Below, piece after piece: positions 46,505 through 54,919 of a DNA stretch of 64,000 bases. A program made the translations under genes and the position numbers. The DNA is from Massilia eburnea (lineage in GTDB: Bacteria; Pseudomonadota; Gammaproteobacteria; Burkholderiales; Burkholderiaceae_D). The DNA lies in assembly GCF_009720745.1 (NCBI RefSeq), contig NZ_WNKX01000001.1, positions 456,088-520,087 of the forward strand, in the 5' to 3' direction. Each line of letters begins with the position of its first letter. Within the stretch, counting starts at the first letter, position 1. The notes beneath the pieces are model-generated. The model had not been told where the DNA came from and did not search any database. It was given only the letters and a program-made list of their open reading frames with translations.

Positions 46505-47149
46505 ATGCATACGCATCGACTCTGGCTGCGCATTGCCTGCGCAGCTTTGATGGCCGCACCGTTCCTGGCAAAAGCAGATAACGGCGCGGCGCTGCAGGCT
46601 GCCAAACGCGGCCTGGCGCAATTCGCCGAACACCAGCAAGCGCTTCGCCCCGGCAGCGCACCGGTGGACTTCCCGCTCGATATCACCGACGTCGGCGACT
46701 TGAAACAGGCGACCATCGGCAGCGGCTTCGAGGTCTACACCATTGACCCGAAAGAACTGCTGGCGCGCGCCGACCTGCCTTCGCTGGCCAAGCCGACGGG
46801 GGAGTGGCGCTTCATCATCTCGCTGCACGGCAGGCCGATCGGGCTGGCCACAGTGCAACAGGTGAATGGCCGTTATGAGACCGTCGCCTACGGCGCATCG
46901 GTGCTGGCGCAAGACGTGGAAGCCGCCATGGCGGTACACGGCAACAGCGCACGCTCCAATCTGCGCTTTATCCGCGTGTACCAGGCCCGTTCCGACTTCC
47001 TCGAAGTGGACCATGCCAGGTTTGCGCCCCTGCATTCCGCGCGCGAATCGCTGCTGATGAAGAAGGCCGGCAACCAGCTGGTCGACAGCGCCGAACTGCT
47101 GGAGCCGCTGCGCGCCGCAGTCAAAGCCAATATCGAAGCTTTCCGCTAA
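46505..47149 (+). CDS. Exported protein of unknown function, first gene under the glycine riboswitch
   Basis: Protein of 214 aa with a signal peptide (AALMAAPFLAKA, cleavage near residue 22). I do not recognise a family. The mature part is mixed alpha/beta: a helical N-terminal segment, then a compact region with GEWRFIISLHGRPIGLATVQ and a charged helical C-terminus. No cysteines remain after the signal peptide. The ribosome site AGGAG is 7 bases from the ATG. It precedes the papain-like peptidase by 12 bases, so the two exported proteins are made together. A role as inhibitor, chaperone or partner of the peptidase is a guess from the pairing. Confidence 0.8.
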   Translation: MHTHRLWLRIACAALMAAPFLAKADNGAALQAAKRGLAQFAEHQQALRPGSAPVDFPLDITDVGDLKQATIGSGFEVYTIDPKELLARADLPSLAKPTGEWRFIISLHGRPIGLATVQQVNGRYETVAYGASVLAQDVEAAMAVHGNSARSNLRFIRVYQARSDFLEVDHARFAPLHSARESLLMKKAGNQLVDSAELLEPLRAAVKANIEAFR

Positions 47150-47161
47150 GGAGGTCCACCC

Positions 47162-47743
47162 ATGAATTTCGCAAAAACCCTGGCGGCCGCCGCGCTGGTG
47201 CTCGCCCTGCCCTCGGCCTTTGCCCAGTGGCGCACGCTGAACGTCCCCCTGGTGACCCAGGAACATAGCCAATGGTGCTGGGCCGGTTCCAGCAAGGCTG
47301 TCCTGAACTACTACAGCCGGACGCCAAGCCAGTGCCAGATCGTGAATTGGGCATTCGGCATCAACTACGCCTGCGGCAGCAGCATTTTCGACTGGAACAG
47401 CTACGCCAACCGGCCAAACAATATGTATGGCACCTCGGGCAGCGTGCAGAACATCCTGTCCGCCTGGGGCGTACCGAATACTGCGATCAACAACTACCTG
47501 TCGTGGAATTCGGTGGTCAACGACATCAACGCCAACCGTCCCTTCGTCATCCGCTACGGCTGGACCAACGGCGGCGGCCATATCATGGTGGGGCGCGGCT
47601 ATGAAACCTACAACGGCACCAACTACATCTACATCATGAACCCGTGGCCGGGCGAAGGGCAGACTTATCGCACCTACGCCTCGGCGGTCAGCGCATACGA
47701 CCATAACTGGACGCATACGCAGCGCATGAACGTCAGTCCTTGA
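47162..47743 (+). CDS. Secreted papain-like cysteine peptidase
   Basis: Exported peptidase of 193 aa in the papain-like/C39-like superfamily. A signal peptide ends at AFA/Q (residue 21), directly followed by the mature domain, so no propeptide is seen. The active site is Q33 and C39 in QEHSQWCWAGSS, H140 in GGGHIMVG and N160 in IMNPWPGEG, a complete Q-C-H-N set. The mature part is rich in Trp, Tyr and Asn, suiting a small, compact extracellular enzyme. It resembles the Pro-WCWA class seen in AvrRpt2-like C70 and staphopain-like families. It is translated from the glycine-riboswitch transcript and ends 11 bases inside the opposing gene. Confidence 0.87.
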   Translation: MNFAKTLAAAALVLALPSAFAQWRTLNVPLVTQEHSQWCWAGSSKAVLNYYSRTPSQCQIVNWAFGINYACGSSIFDWNSYANRPNNMYGTSGSVQNILSAWGVPNTAINNYLSWNSVVNDINANRPFVIRYGWTNGGGHIMVGRGYETYNGTNYIYIMNPWPGEGQTYRTYASAVSAYDHNWTHTQRMNVSP

Positions 47744-48848
47744 AGTGGAGCTTTAGCAGTTGGCCGTTGTGGTCATCAACCAGCAGCAGGTCGCCATTGG
47801 CGGCCTGCTTGACGTCGGCCGGAGCGCCCCGCCCCTGTTTGCCTTTGACGTCCCAGCCGGAGATCAGCTCCACCATCTTGCCGAGAGGCGCGCCCTGCTT
47901 GTCCGGCAGCAGCGCCACGAGGCGATGGCCATGCTGGCGGTAGCCATGGAAGGTCATGACCAGGCTGCCCCTGTATTCGGCGGGAAAGCGGTCGGCCGTG
48001 TAGAACAGCATGCCAAGCGGCGCTGCATGCGCGGGCAATAGCCTCACCGGCGCCGTATAGCTTGCGCACTTCGCCGACGGATATTCCGGACTGGCGAGAT
48101 TCGCATCGTAGCAATAAGGCCAGCCATAATGGGCGCCGCGCCGTATCAGGTTCAATTCGTCATGCGGCAGCTCGGCGTCGCTCTTCAGCTGCGGCATGTG
48201 GATGTTGATATTGTCGCGCGAGTTTTCTCCCTGCCACAACGCTCCCGTGGCTGGATGTACTGCCATCGCCATCGAGTTGCGCAAGCCGCGTGCGTAGGTT
48301 TCCCAGTTTTTCACCACGCCGCCGGGCCATGTGATGCTGTATTTGCGGATGACACCGGACGCCTGCTCGCCTTCATTTTCGGCACACGGCTTGTCGGCCG
48401 CAGGTTCTGCGCCGGAAGTGCTTTCACAATGGTCGCTTGCCGAGCCGACGTTCACGTACAGGTCGCCGCGCTGATCAAAACGCAGGGCCGTCAACAGGTG
48501 GCGGCCAACGCCGGGCAGGCCGGTGACGAAATCCGTTGCCTGCCCCGGCTGCGCCGGATCGATACGCACAATGCGTTTGACCACGCCGACATACAGCTTG
48601 CCGTCCGGGCCAAGCGTGATGCCATTCGGCCGGTCAAGCTTGTCGAGCAAAACGCGTTGCGTGCCATCCTTGCCGATCACGATCACCCGTCCCCGGCCCT
48701 CGACCCAACCGCCCATTTCAACCACGGCCAGCTCACCGCCCGGAAGTTCCTGTACGCCGCGCGGATAACGCAACTTATCGGCGACCACCGCCACGCAAAA
48801 ACCCGGCGGCGTCTTGAGATCCATCGCCGGCAATCCATCGCACATCAT
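47733..48848 (-). CDS. PQQ-dependent sugar dehydrogenase-like protein
   Basis: Six-bladed beta-propeller of 371 aa in the glucose/sorbosone dehydrogenase family. Characteristic pieces are RYPRGVQELPGGELAVVE, RPNGITLGPDGKLYVGV, RHLLTALRFDQRGDLYVNVG, WETYARGLRNSMAMAVHP and GAHYGWPYCYD. Family members oxidise sugars with PQQ in the periplasm, but no signal peptide is visible here and the frame has no upstream room for one, so location and activity are uncertain. It lies 18 bases after the acylase gene, suggesting one operon. The 3' end overlaps the papain-like gene by 11 bases. Confidence 0.82.
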   Translation of the reverse strand: MMCDGLPAMDLKTPPGFCVAVVADKLRYPRGVQELPGGELAVVEMGGWVEGRGRVIVIGKDGTQRVLLDKLDRPNGITLGPDGKLYVGVVKRIVRIDPAQPGQATDFVTGLPGVGRHLLTALRFDQRGDLYVNVGSASDHCESTSGAEPAADKPCAENEGEQASGVIRKYSITWPGGVVKNWETYARGLRNSMAMAVHPATGALWQGENSRDNINIHMPQLKSDAELPHDELNLIRRGAHYGWPYCYDANLASPEYPSAKCASYTAPVRLLPAHAAPLGMLFYTADRFPAEYRGSLVMTFHGYRQHGHRLVALLPDKQGAPLGKMVELISGWDVKGKQGRGAPADVKQAANGDLLLVDDHNGQLLKLHFKD

Positions 48849-48866
48849 GTATTTCTTCCTCCAGGC

Positions 48867-51221
48867 TCAGCGCCGCGCAGGCACCAGCTCAATTGTTTTT
48901 TCCGTCGCCGCATCCACCGCTTTGCGCGTGTACAGCAGCGGGAAGTAGGAACCCATCGCCCAGTCCTGCGCCAGGTCGCGGTAATGCGGGCTGCCCGGGT
49001 CGCCGGACTGGCCGGGCGTATTCATTGCGCGTGAATTATCCCATCCGCCGACGTCAATCACCACCCTGAACGAAGCGCCGTTGATCTGCCAGAAGTTGGC
49101 CGGATGGTAGCCGGACTGGTTGACGGTGTGCGCACTGCCGCCGCGCGGCAGTGGTCCGACATCCAGTTTGGCGCGCGTGGCCGCGTCGACCGCCTGCGAC
49201 ATCGGGTGCATGAAGTAGCTGAATTGCAGCTTGCCCCAGGCCCAGCGGGCCGGATCGCCGCCTTGCAGGCGCACCATTTCGGCCCAGGCGGCGGCCAGGC
49301 TGTCCAGCACCACGCGGTCGCGCCGCGCGTTGGCGTTCCTGCCAAAGCGCGCGGCCGGACGCTCGAGGGTCTCCAGCAGCACCGTGGTATCGGGCGCTCC
49401 CATTGTGCTGGCTGCGGCCTTGCCGAGCAGGGCAGTCTTGAAAGCCTCGCCGAGATGGCGCGACCACCACACTTCGAACAGCGCGGCAGCCGGCGACTCG
49501 GGCCTTACCTCCGCATTCCAGCCGCCCAGCAGGCGCAGCGCCGCCTGCACACCGGCGTCGTGCGACTTCATTTGCTTGAGGACCGCCAACAAGCGCCGCG
49601 CCGGAACCGACACCAGGTCGTTTTGAAGGCGCTGCATGTCCTCAATTCCGACCTTGCCTGGCTTGCCCAGCACCTCGGCGATACGCTGGGCGCGCGACGG
49701 CTCGGCCCATTCGAAGCCCAGCTTGTACTCCTTGTAAGGGAAGGAAGCAGGCAGGTTCATTTCATTGGCGCTGGCAAACCAGCCCTGCTTCGGGTTGAAT
49801 TGCGAGGGCAGCTTGCGTCCGTCGAGGAAGCCGCGCCACTCGTAGCGGCCGTCGCCCGGCACCGGCAGCAAACCGTCCCAATTGGGCCGCTGGGGAGCCA
49901 TGCCGCCGGCAACCCAGCCGATATTGCCGGCAGTGTCGGCATAGACCTGGTTCTCCGCCGGCGCGCCCCAGCGCGCCATGGCGTCCCTGAACTGCGACAT
50001 ATTCTGGGCGCGCATATAGTCGATGCTGCCGAAGTACGGTGCGGTGCCGGGCGCCGTCCACGCGCTGCGCACGGCCAGCGCACGCCTCTTTCCAGGCTCT
50101 TCGAAAATCACCGGACCATGGCGCGTGAAGAGCAATTCCACTGGTGTGGAACGGCCGCCCGGCAACGGTACGCTTTCCTTCACTACGCGGAAATCCTCCC
50201 ATTTGCCCTGATAACGATATTGGCGCGGATTGTCCGGGTTGGTCTGGTAGACGTACAGGTCTTCCTGGTCGATGCTGAAGATGGTCAGCCCAAATGCGAT
50301 GCGGCCATTGTGGCCGATTGAGATGCCCGGCAAGGCCGGCTCCCCTGCCCCGATTGCATCGAGCCCCGGTGCGCTCAGGTGAACGATGTAGCGCAAGGAA
50401 GGCGCGGCATAAGATCGGTGCGGATCATTGGCGAGTATCGGCCGCCCCGTCGCGCTGCGTGCAGGCGAAATGACCCAGTTGTTGCTGCCTTCCATGCGCT
50501 GCGCATCGGCAGCCGCCAGGTCGGCCTTGCCCGGCTTGCGCAGCACGCGGGCAGGCGATGTCGCCAGGAAGAATACGTCCAGCGCGTTATCCGGAAAGCA
50601 GGGATCCAGCCCTTCGGGAATACGCGTCACCCACGGGGGCGACAGCCTGGCGCGAATCTGGTCCGCCTCCAGGCTGGCGTTGCAGGCAACGTGCGCCCGC
50701 TCGAATTCCTGCAGCAGGTTGCGGGTAAGGCCATGGCTGCGTATGCGTACCACGTCTTCCGCCGCCCACTTCTCAGGTTTGTAGGAAAACTGGCGGAATT
50801 CGAATGGAAGCCATTCCGGCTTGCGTTCGAGAAGATCGATATAGGCATTAATGCCGGAAACGAAACGCTCGCTCACTTCCCGCGCGTCGCCGCCGTAAGC
50901 CTTCCATTCCGCGTCCATATCGCCGCGGTACAGGAACAGGCGCGCAGCCCGGTCCTGCTCGACGTAAGACGGGCCGAATACCGCCGACATGCGCCCAAGG
51001 CCCCGCCGCCGCCACAAGTCGATTTGCGCCAACCTGTCGCGGGCGGCATTGAAGCCCTGCACGAAGTACAGGTCGCTGCTGTCGCCAGCATAGATATGGG
51101 GCACCCCCCACTTGTCTACCTGGATGCGGGCCGGCTGGCGCAGGCCCGCCACTTCCAGGGTTTCGGCGCGGGCGCTGCCTGCGCCCAGCAAGAGTACGAA
51201 GGCAAGCGCCAGTCTAGCCAA
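48867..51221 (-). CDS. Penicillin acylase family Ntn hydrolase
   Basis: Periplasmic amidase of 784 aa expected to self-cleave into two subunits. A signal peptide (ALAFVLLLGAGSARA) is followed by the alpha chain. The beta chain would begin at S246 in EGSNNWVI, the N-terminal nucleophile. The family hydrolyses amide bonds of penicillins, acyl-homoserine lactones or other acylated amines; size and sequence fit AHL-acylase-type members, but the substrate cannot be fixed. The start is TTG at 51221, chosen for the strong GGAGG seven bases upstream and the signal peptide; it directly follows the DUF418 stop. Confidence 0.9.
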   Translation of the reverse strand: MARLALAFVLLLGAGSARAETLEVAGLRQPARIQVDKWGVPHIYAGDSSDLYFVQGFNAARDRLAQIDLWRRRGLGRMSAVFGPSYVEQDRAARLFLYRGDMDAEWKAYGGDAREVSERFVSGINAYIDLLERKPEWLPFEFRQFSYKPEKWAAEDVVRIRSHGLTRNLLQEFERAHVACNASLEADQIRARLSPPWVTRIPEGLDPCFPDNALDVFFLATSPARVLRKPGKADLAAADAQRMEGSNNWVISPARSATGRPILANDPHRSYAAPSLRYIVHLSAPGLDAIGAGEPALPGISIGHNGRIAFGLTIFSIDQEDLYVYQTNPDNPRQYRYQGKWEDFRVVKESVPLPGGRSTPVELLFTRHGPVIFEEPGKRRALAVRSAWTAPGTAPYFGSIDYMRAQNMSQFRDAMARWGAPAENQVYADTAGNIGWVAGGMAPQRPNWDGLLPVPGDGRYEWRGFLDGRKLPSQFNPKQGWFASANEMNLPASFPYKEYKLGFEWAEPSRAQRIAEVLGKPGKVGIEDMQRLQNDLVSVPARRLLAVLKQMKSHDAGVQAALRLLGGWNAEVRPESPAAALFEVWWSRHLGEAFKTALLGKAAASTMGAPDTTVLLETLERPAARFGRNANARRDRVVLDSLAAAWAEMVRLQGGDPARWAWGKLQFSYFMHPMSQAVDAATRAKLDVGPLPRGGSAHTVNQSGYHPANFWQINGASFRVVIDVGGWDNSRAMNTPGQSGDPGSPHYRDLAQDWAMGSYFPLLYTRKAVDAATEKTIELVPARR

Positions 51222-52919
51222 TCAAACTCCTCCCGCCACAGCCGGCACACCGGTCGGCTTATCCAGCGCCATGCGCGGAATGGTCCAGTAGGTGATGGCA
51301 CGCCATAGCCACTCCATCGGGCCATAGCGGAAGCGGGCCAGCCAGAAGTGGCTGAACGCCACTTGCAGTACGATGAGGCAGGCCACATAAGCCATCTGGT
51401 GGGCGCGGCTGACGCCGAAGTGTCCGAAGCCCCAGCCAAAATAATAGATCGCGCCGACCAGGGACTGCGTCAGGTAATTGGTCAAGGCCATGCGGCCAAG
51501 CGGCGCCAGGACGCGGATCTTGGAGAACACCGAATTGCTATGCAACATAAGGATCACCAGGCTGACATAGCCGAGGCAGGCTGGGAGGTTGCCCAGCATG
51601 AGCAGCCCCATCGCGAGCTGACCGCCGTCCGCGCCATCGGAGCCTCGAACCGGATACATGCAGATCGCCGCCCCAAGCAGCCCCAGGCCGATGCCCAACG
51701 GCAGGCCAAACATGGCCAGTTTGCGGAACAGCGGCAGGTGCGCACGGGTGTTTTCCATGATGCCCTTGCGTACAAACCAATAGCCAAGCAAGAACATGCC
51801 GACCACGATAGGTGCGAAGCCAAGTTCGCCTGGAGCATTTTCAGCAAAGTGATTCGCACGCAGGACCAGGTGTTCGCCATAAGTGCCCGTGGTGGACACT
51901 TTGATCTCTTTTTTCACTTCCTCGTCACGCTCCTTCAGACGTTTTGCAACTTCAGCCTTGCGTTCGGCCTTCGCCTTGGCGGCCTTGGCCTCCGCGGCGG
52001 TTGCAGGAGCGGAGGCGGATGCCTGTGCCACCGGTTTCTCCGGCAACATATACCGCATGGCGCCAACACCCGTCATGATGGTAAAGGCGAGCACGTACAT
52101 GCCGGCGCCAAGGCGCCACGGACGCTCAGACTTCGGCTCATGGAATTTGCAGGTCAGGATGCCCACCGCAGTTAGCGCGATGCCGATGACAGGCAGCGAC
52201 AAGCGCAGGGGACGTGGCAGTTGAGGCATGAACCAGATCGCGACCCCGGCAATCGTGGCGAGGATGCCGGCAACGAGTATCACCAGGCCCACTACCGGAA
52301 CATCGAGTTTCTTGACATCCTGCTCACCGCGCAGCCACCACGCGATAAACGAGAAGAAGGTCAGGCTTGCCGCCATCCCGAGCAGCACGCCCAGGTCCGG
52401 CGCCGACTTCTCCGAGTAGAGACCAGCCATCACGCCCATATTCGGGGCGAAGCCAACCAGCAGCAACAGCACAATGGCCGTGACAATATATTTCGGTCGT
52501 CCGAACAGGACAATCAGCAGGCCCGCCGCGCTCACGGCATAGCTGAACAGGATGTCGCCCGACCAGATGAAGATGTGGTGGCATGCGCCAAACACCGCAA
52601 GTGCGGCAATACGACGCATGTACGGTACCAGGAAGCTGCGCCCGGCTTTGTTGGCGCGCGTGAGCATGACGGCGAAGCCCATGCCGAACAGCAGGGAGAA
52701 GATGGTCCAGAACTTGCCGGTCACAAAGTACTGCGTGATGAAGCTGATGACGAAATCAAGTCCGGTGAATTTCGCCGGAATGCCGCCCATATCGGAGATG
52801 GCGCGGTTGAAGTACTCGACATTCATGATGCAAATGCCGATCAGTGCAAAGCCTCGTACCACATCAAGCGCTTCGATGCGTTCATTGCCTTCTGTAGGGG
52901 AAAAGCTCGTCCTGTCCAT
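51222..52919 (-). CDS. DUF418 multi-pass membrane protein
   Basis: Membrane protein of 565 aa with about ten hydrophobic segments. The N-terminal block ERIEALDVVRGFALIGICIMN and the C-terminal GRMALTNYLTQSL and FSHFWLARFRYGPMEWLWR are DUF418 hallmarks. An inserted basic/acidic, Ala-rich cytoplasmic loop (about residues 285-345: runs of AEAKAAKAKAERKAEVAK) is long for the family. The ATG at 52919 follows AAAGGA. The gene is first in the unit with the acylase and sugar dehydrogenase. The function is unknown; relatives resemble acyltransferase-like membrane proteins. Confidence 0.85.
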   Translation of the reverse strand: MDRTSFSPTEGNERIEALDVVRGFALIGICIMNVEYFNRAISDMGGIPAKFTGLDFVISFITQYFVTGKFWTIFSLLFGMGFAVMLTRANKAGRSFLVPYMRRIAALAVFGACHHIFIWSGDILFSYAVSAAGLLIVLFGRPKYIVTAIVLLLLVGFAPNMGVMAGLYSEKSAPDLGVLLGMAASLTFFSFIAWWLRGEQDVKKLDVPVVGLVILVAGILATIAGVAIWFMPQLPRPLRLSLPVIGIALTAVGILTCKFHEPKSERPWRLGAGMYVLAFTIMTGVGAMRYMLPEKPVAQASASAPATAAEAKAAKAKAERKAEVAKRLKERDEEVKKEIKVSTTGTYGEHLVLRANHFAENAPGELGFAPIVVGMFLLGYWFVRKGIMENTRAHLPLFRKLAMFGLPLGIGLGLLGAAICMYPVRGSDGADGGQLAMGLLMLGNLPACLGYVSLVILMLHSNSVFSKIRVLAPLGRMALTNYLTQSLVGAIYYFGWGFGHFGVSRAHQMAYVACLIVLQVAFSHFWLARFRYGPMEWLWRAITYWTIPRMALDKPTGVPAVAGGV

Positions 52920-53027
52920 TATCGTTATCCTTTGTTGTAAACGAAGTTGCGACTCATGGATCGTACTGGGGTTAAGCAAAACCTAAGGCGATTGTGCGAC
53001 GAAATGCCGAATATGGGGGACAAAATG

Positions 53028-53061
53028 CAAAAAGGCCCGCTTGCAATTGCGAAGCGGGCCC
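53028..53061 (-). terminator. Rho-independent terminator of the M4 peptidase gene
   Basis: Stem GGCCCGCTT / AAGCGGGCC with a 9-base loop, followed on the minus strand by TTTTT. It starts about 20 bases after the peptidase stop. Confidence 0.88.
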
Positions 53062-53080
53062 CAATGACGCTGGCGTTCGC

Positions 53081-54787
53081 TTAAGGGGCGATGTCGCTAC
53101 CTACGTTAATTGCTGCGTAGGCGCGCTGCACGGCCTTCGCTTCGGCGCTGCCGACCCCATACAGCTCCTCAGCCGAGGCTTTCATCAACGTACGCGCATT
53201 TGCGTAGTTGGTAGAGGAAGTGAACTTGGTGGTGTTGGCATGGAACCAGATGCGGTATGCATGGTCGATGCCAACGCCGGTCATGGCGCCGTTGGTCAGG
53301 TACTGGCTGTACATCTCCGAGCTCTTGTTGGAGCTGGACCCCATCGACAGGAAATAGAACATGCGGTTGTTAGGGCCGCTCGCATAATGCACGTCGAGGT
53401 TGCGCAGTTTGCGGCTCCATGCATCCGGGCTTGCGCCATCCTTGGATGGTTTCCAGAACCAGCGCAGCGGCTGGCCATCCTTCGCGATTTCCTGGCCGAC
53501 CATCCAGTCGTTCTTCCCTGCTGGGACCACGCTGCCGGTGCCGCCATTGCGTGCATAGGCTTCCACCGCCTCGCCGTTGATGTCGGACGAGGACTCATTC
53601 AGGCCGCCGGACTCGCCGCGATAAGTAAGGTTGGACGTCGCTGCTGTGACGCCGTGCCCCATTTCGTGGCCGATCACGTCGTTCGAACCGAGGTTGTTGA
53701 AGTAGGTGCCGCCATCGCCGATGAACATGCATTTGCAGGTGTCGGTGTAGTAGGCATTGTCGTAGGCGGTGTTGACGTGCACGGCGATATAGGTTGCCGT
53801 GTTATGCCCATCCAGCGACTGCCAGCCCAGCACGTTTTTCATCGTGTCGTAGGTGTTCATCAAGCCCCACAGGGCGTTGACGGCAGCGGTCTGGCCATTG
53901 TCGTTGGTCGTGGAACCGCCGGCAATATACTGCTGGCCATCGCCCCAGGTATTGTCCGGGTCCACGTACAGGGCGCCGGCGCTGGTGCCATGGTTGGCAT
54001 TGGTGATGGCCATGCCGCCGTAGACGCCGCCGGTGCCGCGCGTCAGGTCGATCATCTGGTATTGGCTGCCAGTGTAGCTGGTGGCGATCGGCACGGTGCC
54101 GTTGTACTGGCTCTTGCCGCTACCGATGGTCGGCGTTGCGGTGTGCACCATGCTCCATTGCTGGAGCACCGCGCCATTGGAAGCGTCCACGATGGTATTG
54201 TGGTAGACCGGTTTGCCGGCGCGGTTCATGCGGGTCTGCACCAGGTAGGCCAGGCGATAGCCGTCAACCACGTCCTCCAGGTCCATCGCATTCAATGCGT
54301 CCTCGGCCTTGTTGGCGGCTGCAGGCACGCGTTGCGTTTTCATGACCGGGTAGTAGATGGTTTCAGCGCTAGGCGCCACATCGTGGACGCCTGCGCCGCC
54401 GACACTGCGGATGGCGGCATCGATTGCGGCCTGGCTGCTGATCGATGCCCTCTTGTTCGCAACGCCGGACTTCGCAATTCCCCCGCGGCGGTCAGCCATG
54501 GATTGGCTGATGATGTGGCCGCGATTGTCCGACACCACCACCGCCTCCGATTCGAAGATGCGGATCCCTTTGTAGGTGTGGCTCAGACGCGTGATCACCT
54601 TGTCCTGCTGCCCTGGGTGTTGGCGGTCGATCACAAAGCCGTGGTCGCTATCGAGGCCCTTGCCGGCACGCTCATGCGCCAGCTCTGCCATCAGGCTGGC
54701 ATTGGCCTGGGCAGGCATGGCGGCGGCAAAGCCCGATTGCGCGCACAGTGCGATCGCAGCGGCGATCATCGTTTTACGTAGCATCAT
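53081..54787 (-). CDS. Secreted M4 family (thermolysin-like) metallopeptidase A
   Basis: Extracellular zinc peptidase of 568 aa. A signal peptide (IAAAIALCAQSGFAAA) is followed by FTP/PepSY-type propeptide regions (to about residue 235) that would be removed on activation. The catalytic domain has HEMGH at 374-378 and the third ligand Glu in GGLNESSSDINGE, then the C-terminal alpha domain with HYASGPNNRMFYFL. It is closely similar to the peptidase at 60499-62220 throughout. The ATG at 54787 follows AGGGG; a second ATG is adjacent. A promoter with TTGACA lies at 54824-54852. Confidence 0.95.
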   Translation of the reverse strand: MMLRKTMIAAAIALCAQSGFAAAMPAQANASLMAELAHERAGKGLDSDHGFVIDRQHPGQQDKVITRLSHTYKGIRIFESEAVVVSDNRGHIISQSMADRRGGIAKSGVANKRASISSQAAIDAAIRSVGGAGVHDVAPSAETIYYPVMKTQRVPAAANKAEDALNAMDLEDVVDGYRLAYLVQTRMNRAGKPVYHNTIVDASNGAVLQQWSMVHTATPTIGSGKSQYNGTVPIATSYTGSQYQMIDLTRGTGGVYGGMAITNANHGTSAGALYVDPDNTWGDGQQYIAGGSTTNDNGQTAAVNALWGLMNTYDTMKNVLGWQSLDGHNTATYIAVHVNTAYDNAYYTDTCKCMFIGDGGTYFNNLGSNDVIGHEMGHGVTAATSNLTYRGESGGLNESSSDINGEAVEAYARNGGTGSVVPAGKNDWMVGQEIAKDGQPLRWFWKPSKDGASPDAWSRKLRNLDVHYASGPNNRMFYFLSMGSSSNKSSEMYSQYLTNGAMTGVGIDHAYRIWFHANTTKFTSSTNYANARTLMKASAEELYGVGSAEAKAVQRAYAAINVGSDIAP

Positions 54788-54823
54788 TACGTCCCCTTCC
54801 GATTCAGGTTGTTGGGACAATCG

Positions 54824-54852
54824 ACGATATATTGACAAATTTTAAATGTCAA
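54824..54852 (-). promoter_or_regulatory. Promoter of M4 peptidase A
   Basis: Minus strand TTGACA (54852-54847), 17-base spacer, TATCGT (54829-54824). The -35 is one arm of a perfect dyad TTGACA-N9-TGTCAA (54832-54852), so a regulator may bind over it. Confidence 0.6.
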
Positions 54853-54919
54853 ACAGTTACCAGAAGTGTTAGCACTTAAACGCAACACACCGCTGAGCTA
54901 ATTCCTGAGGGCATTTATT

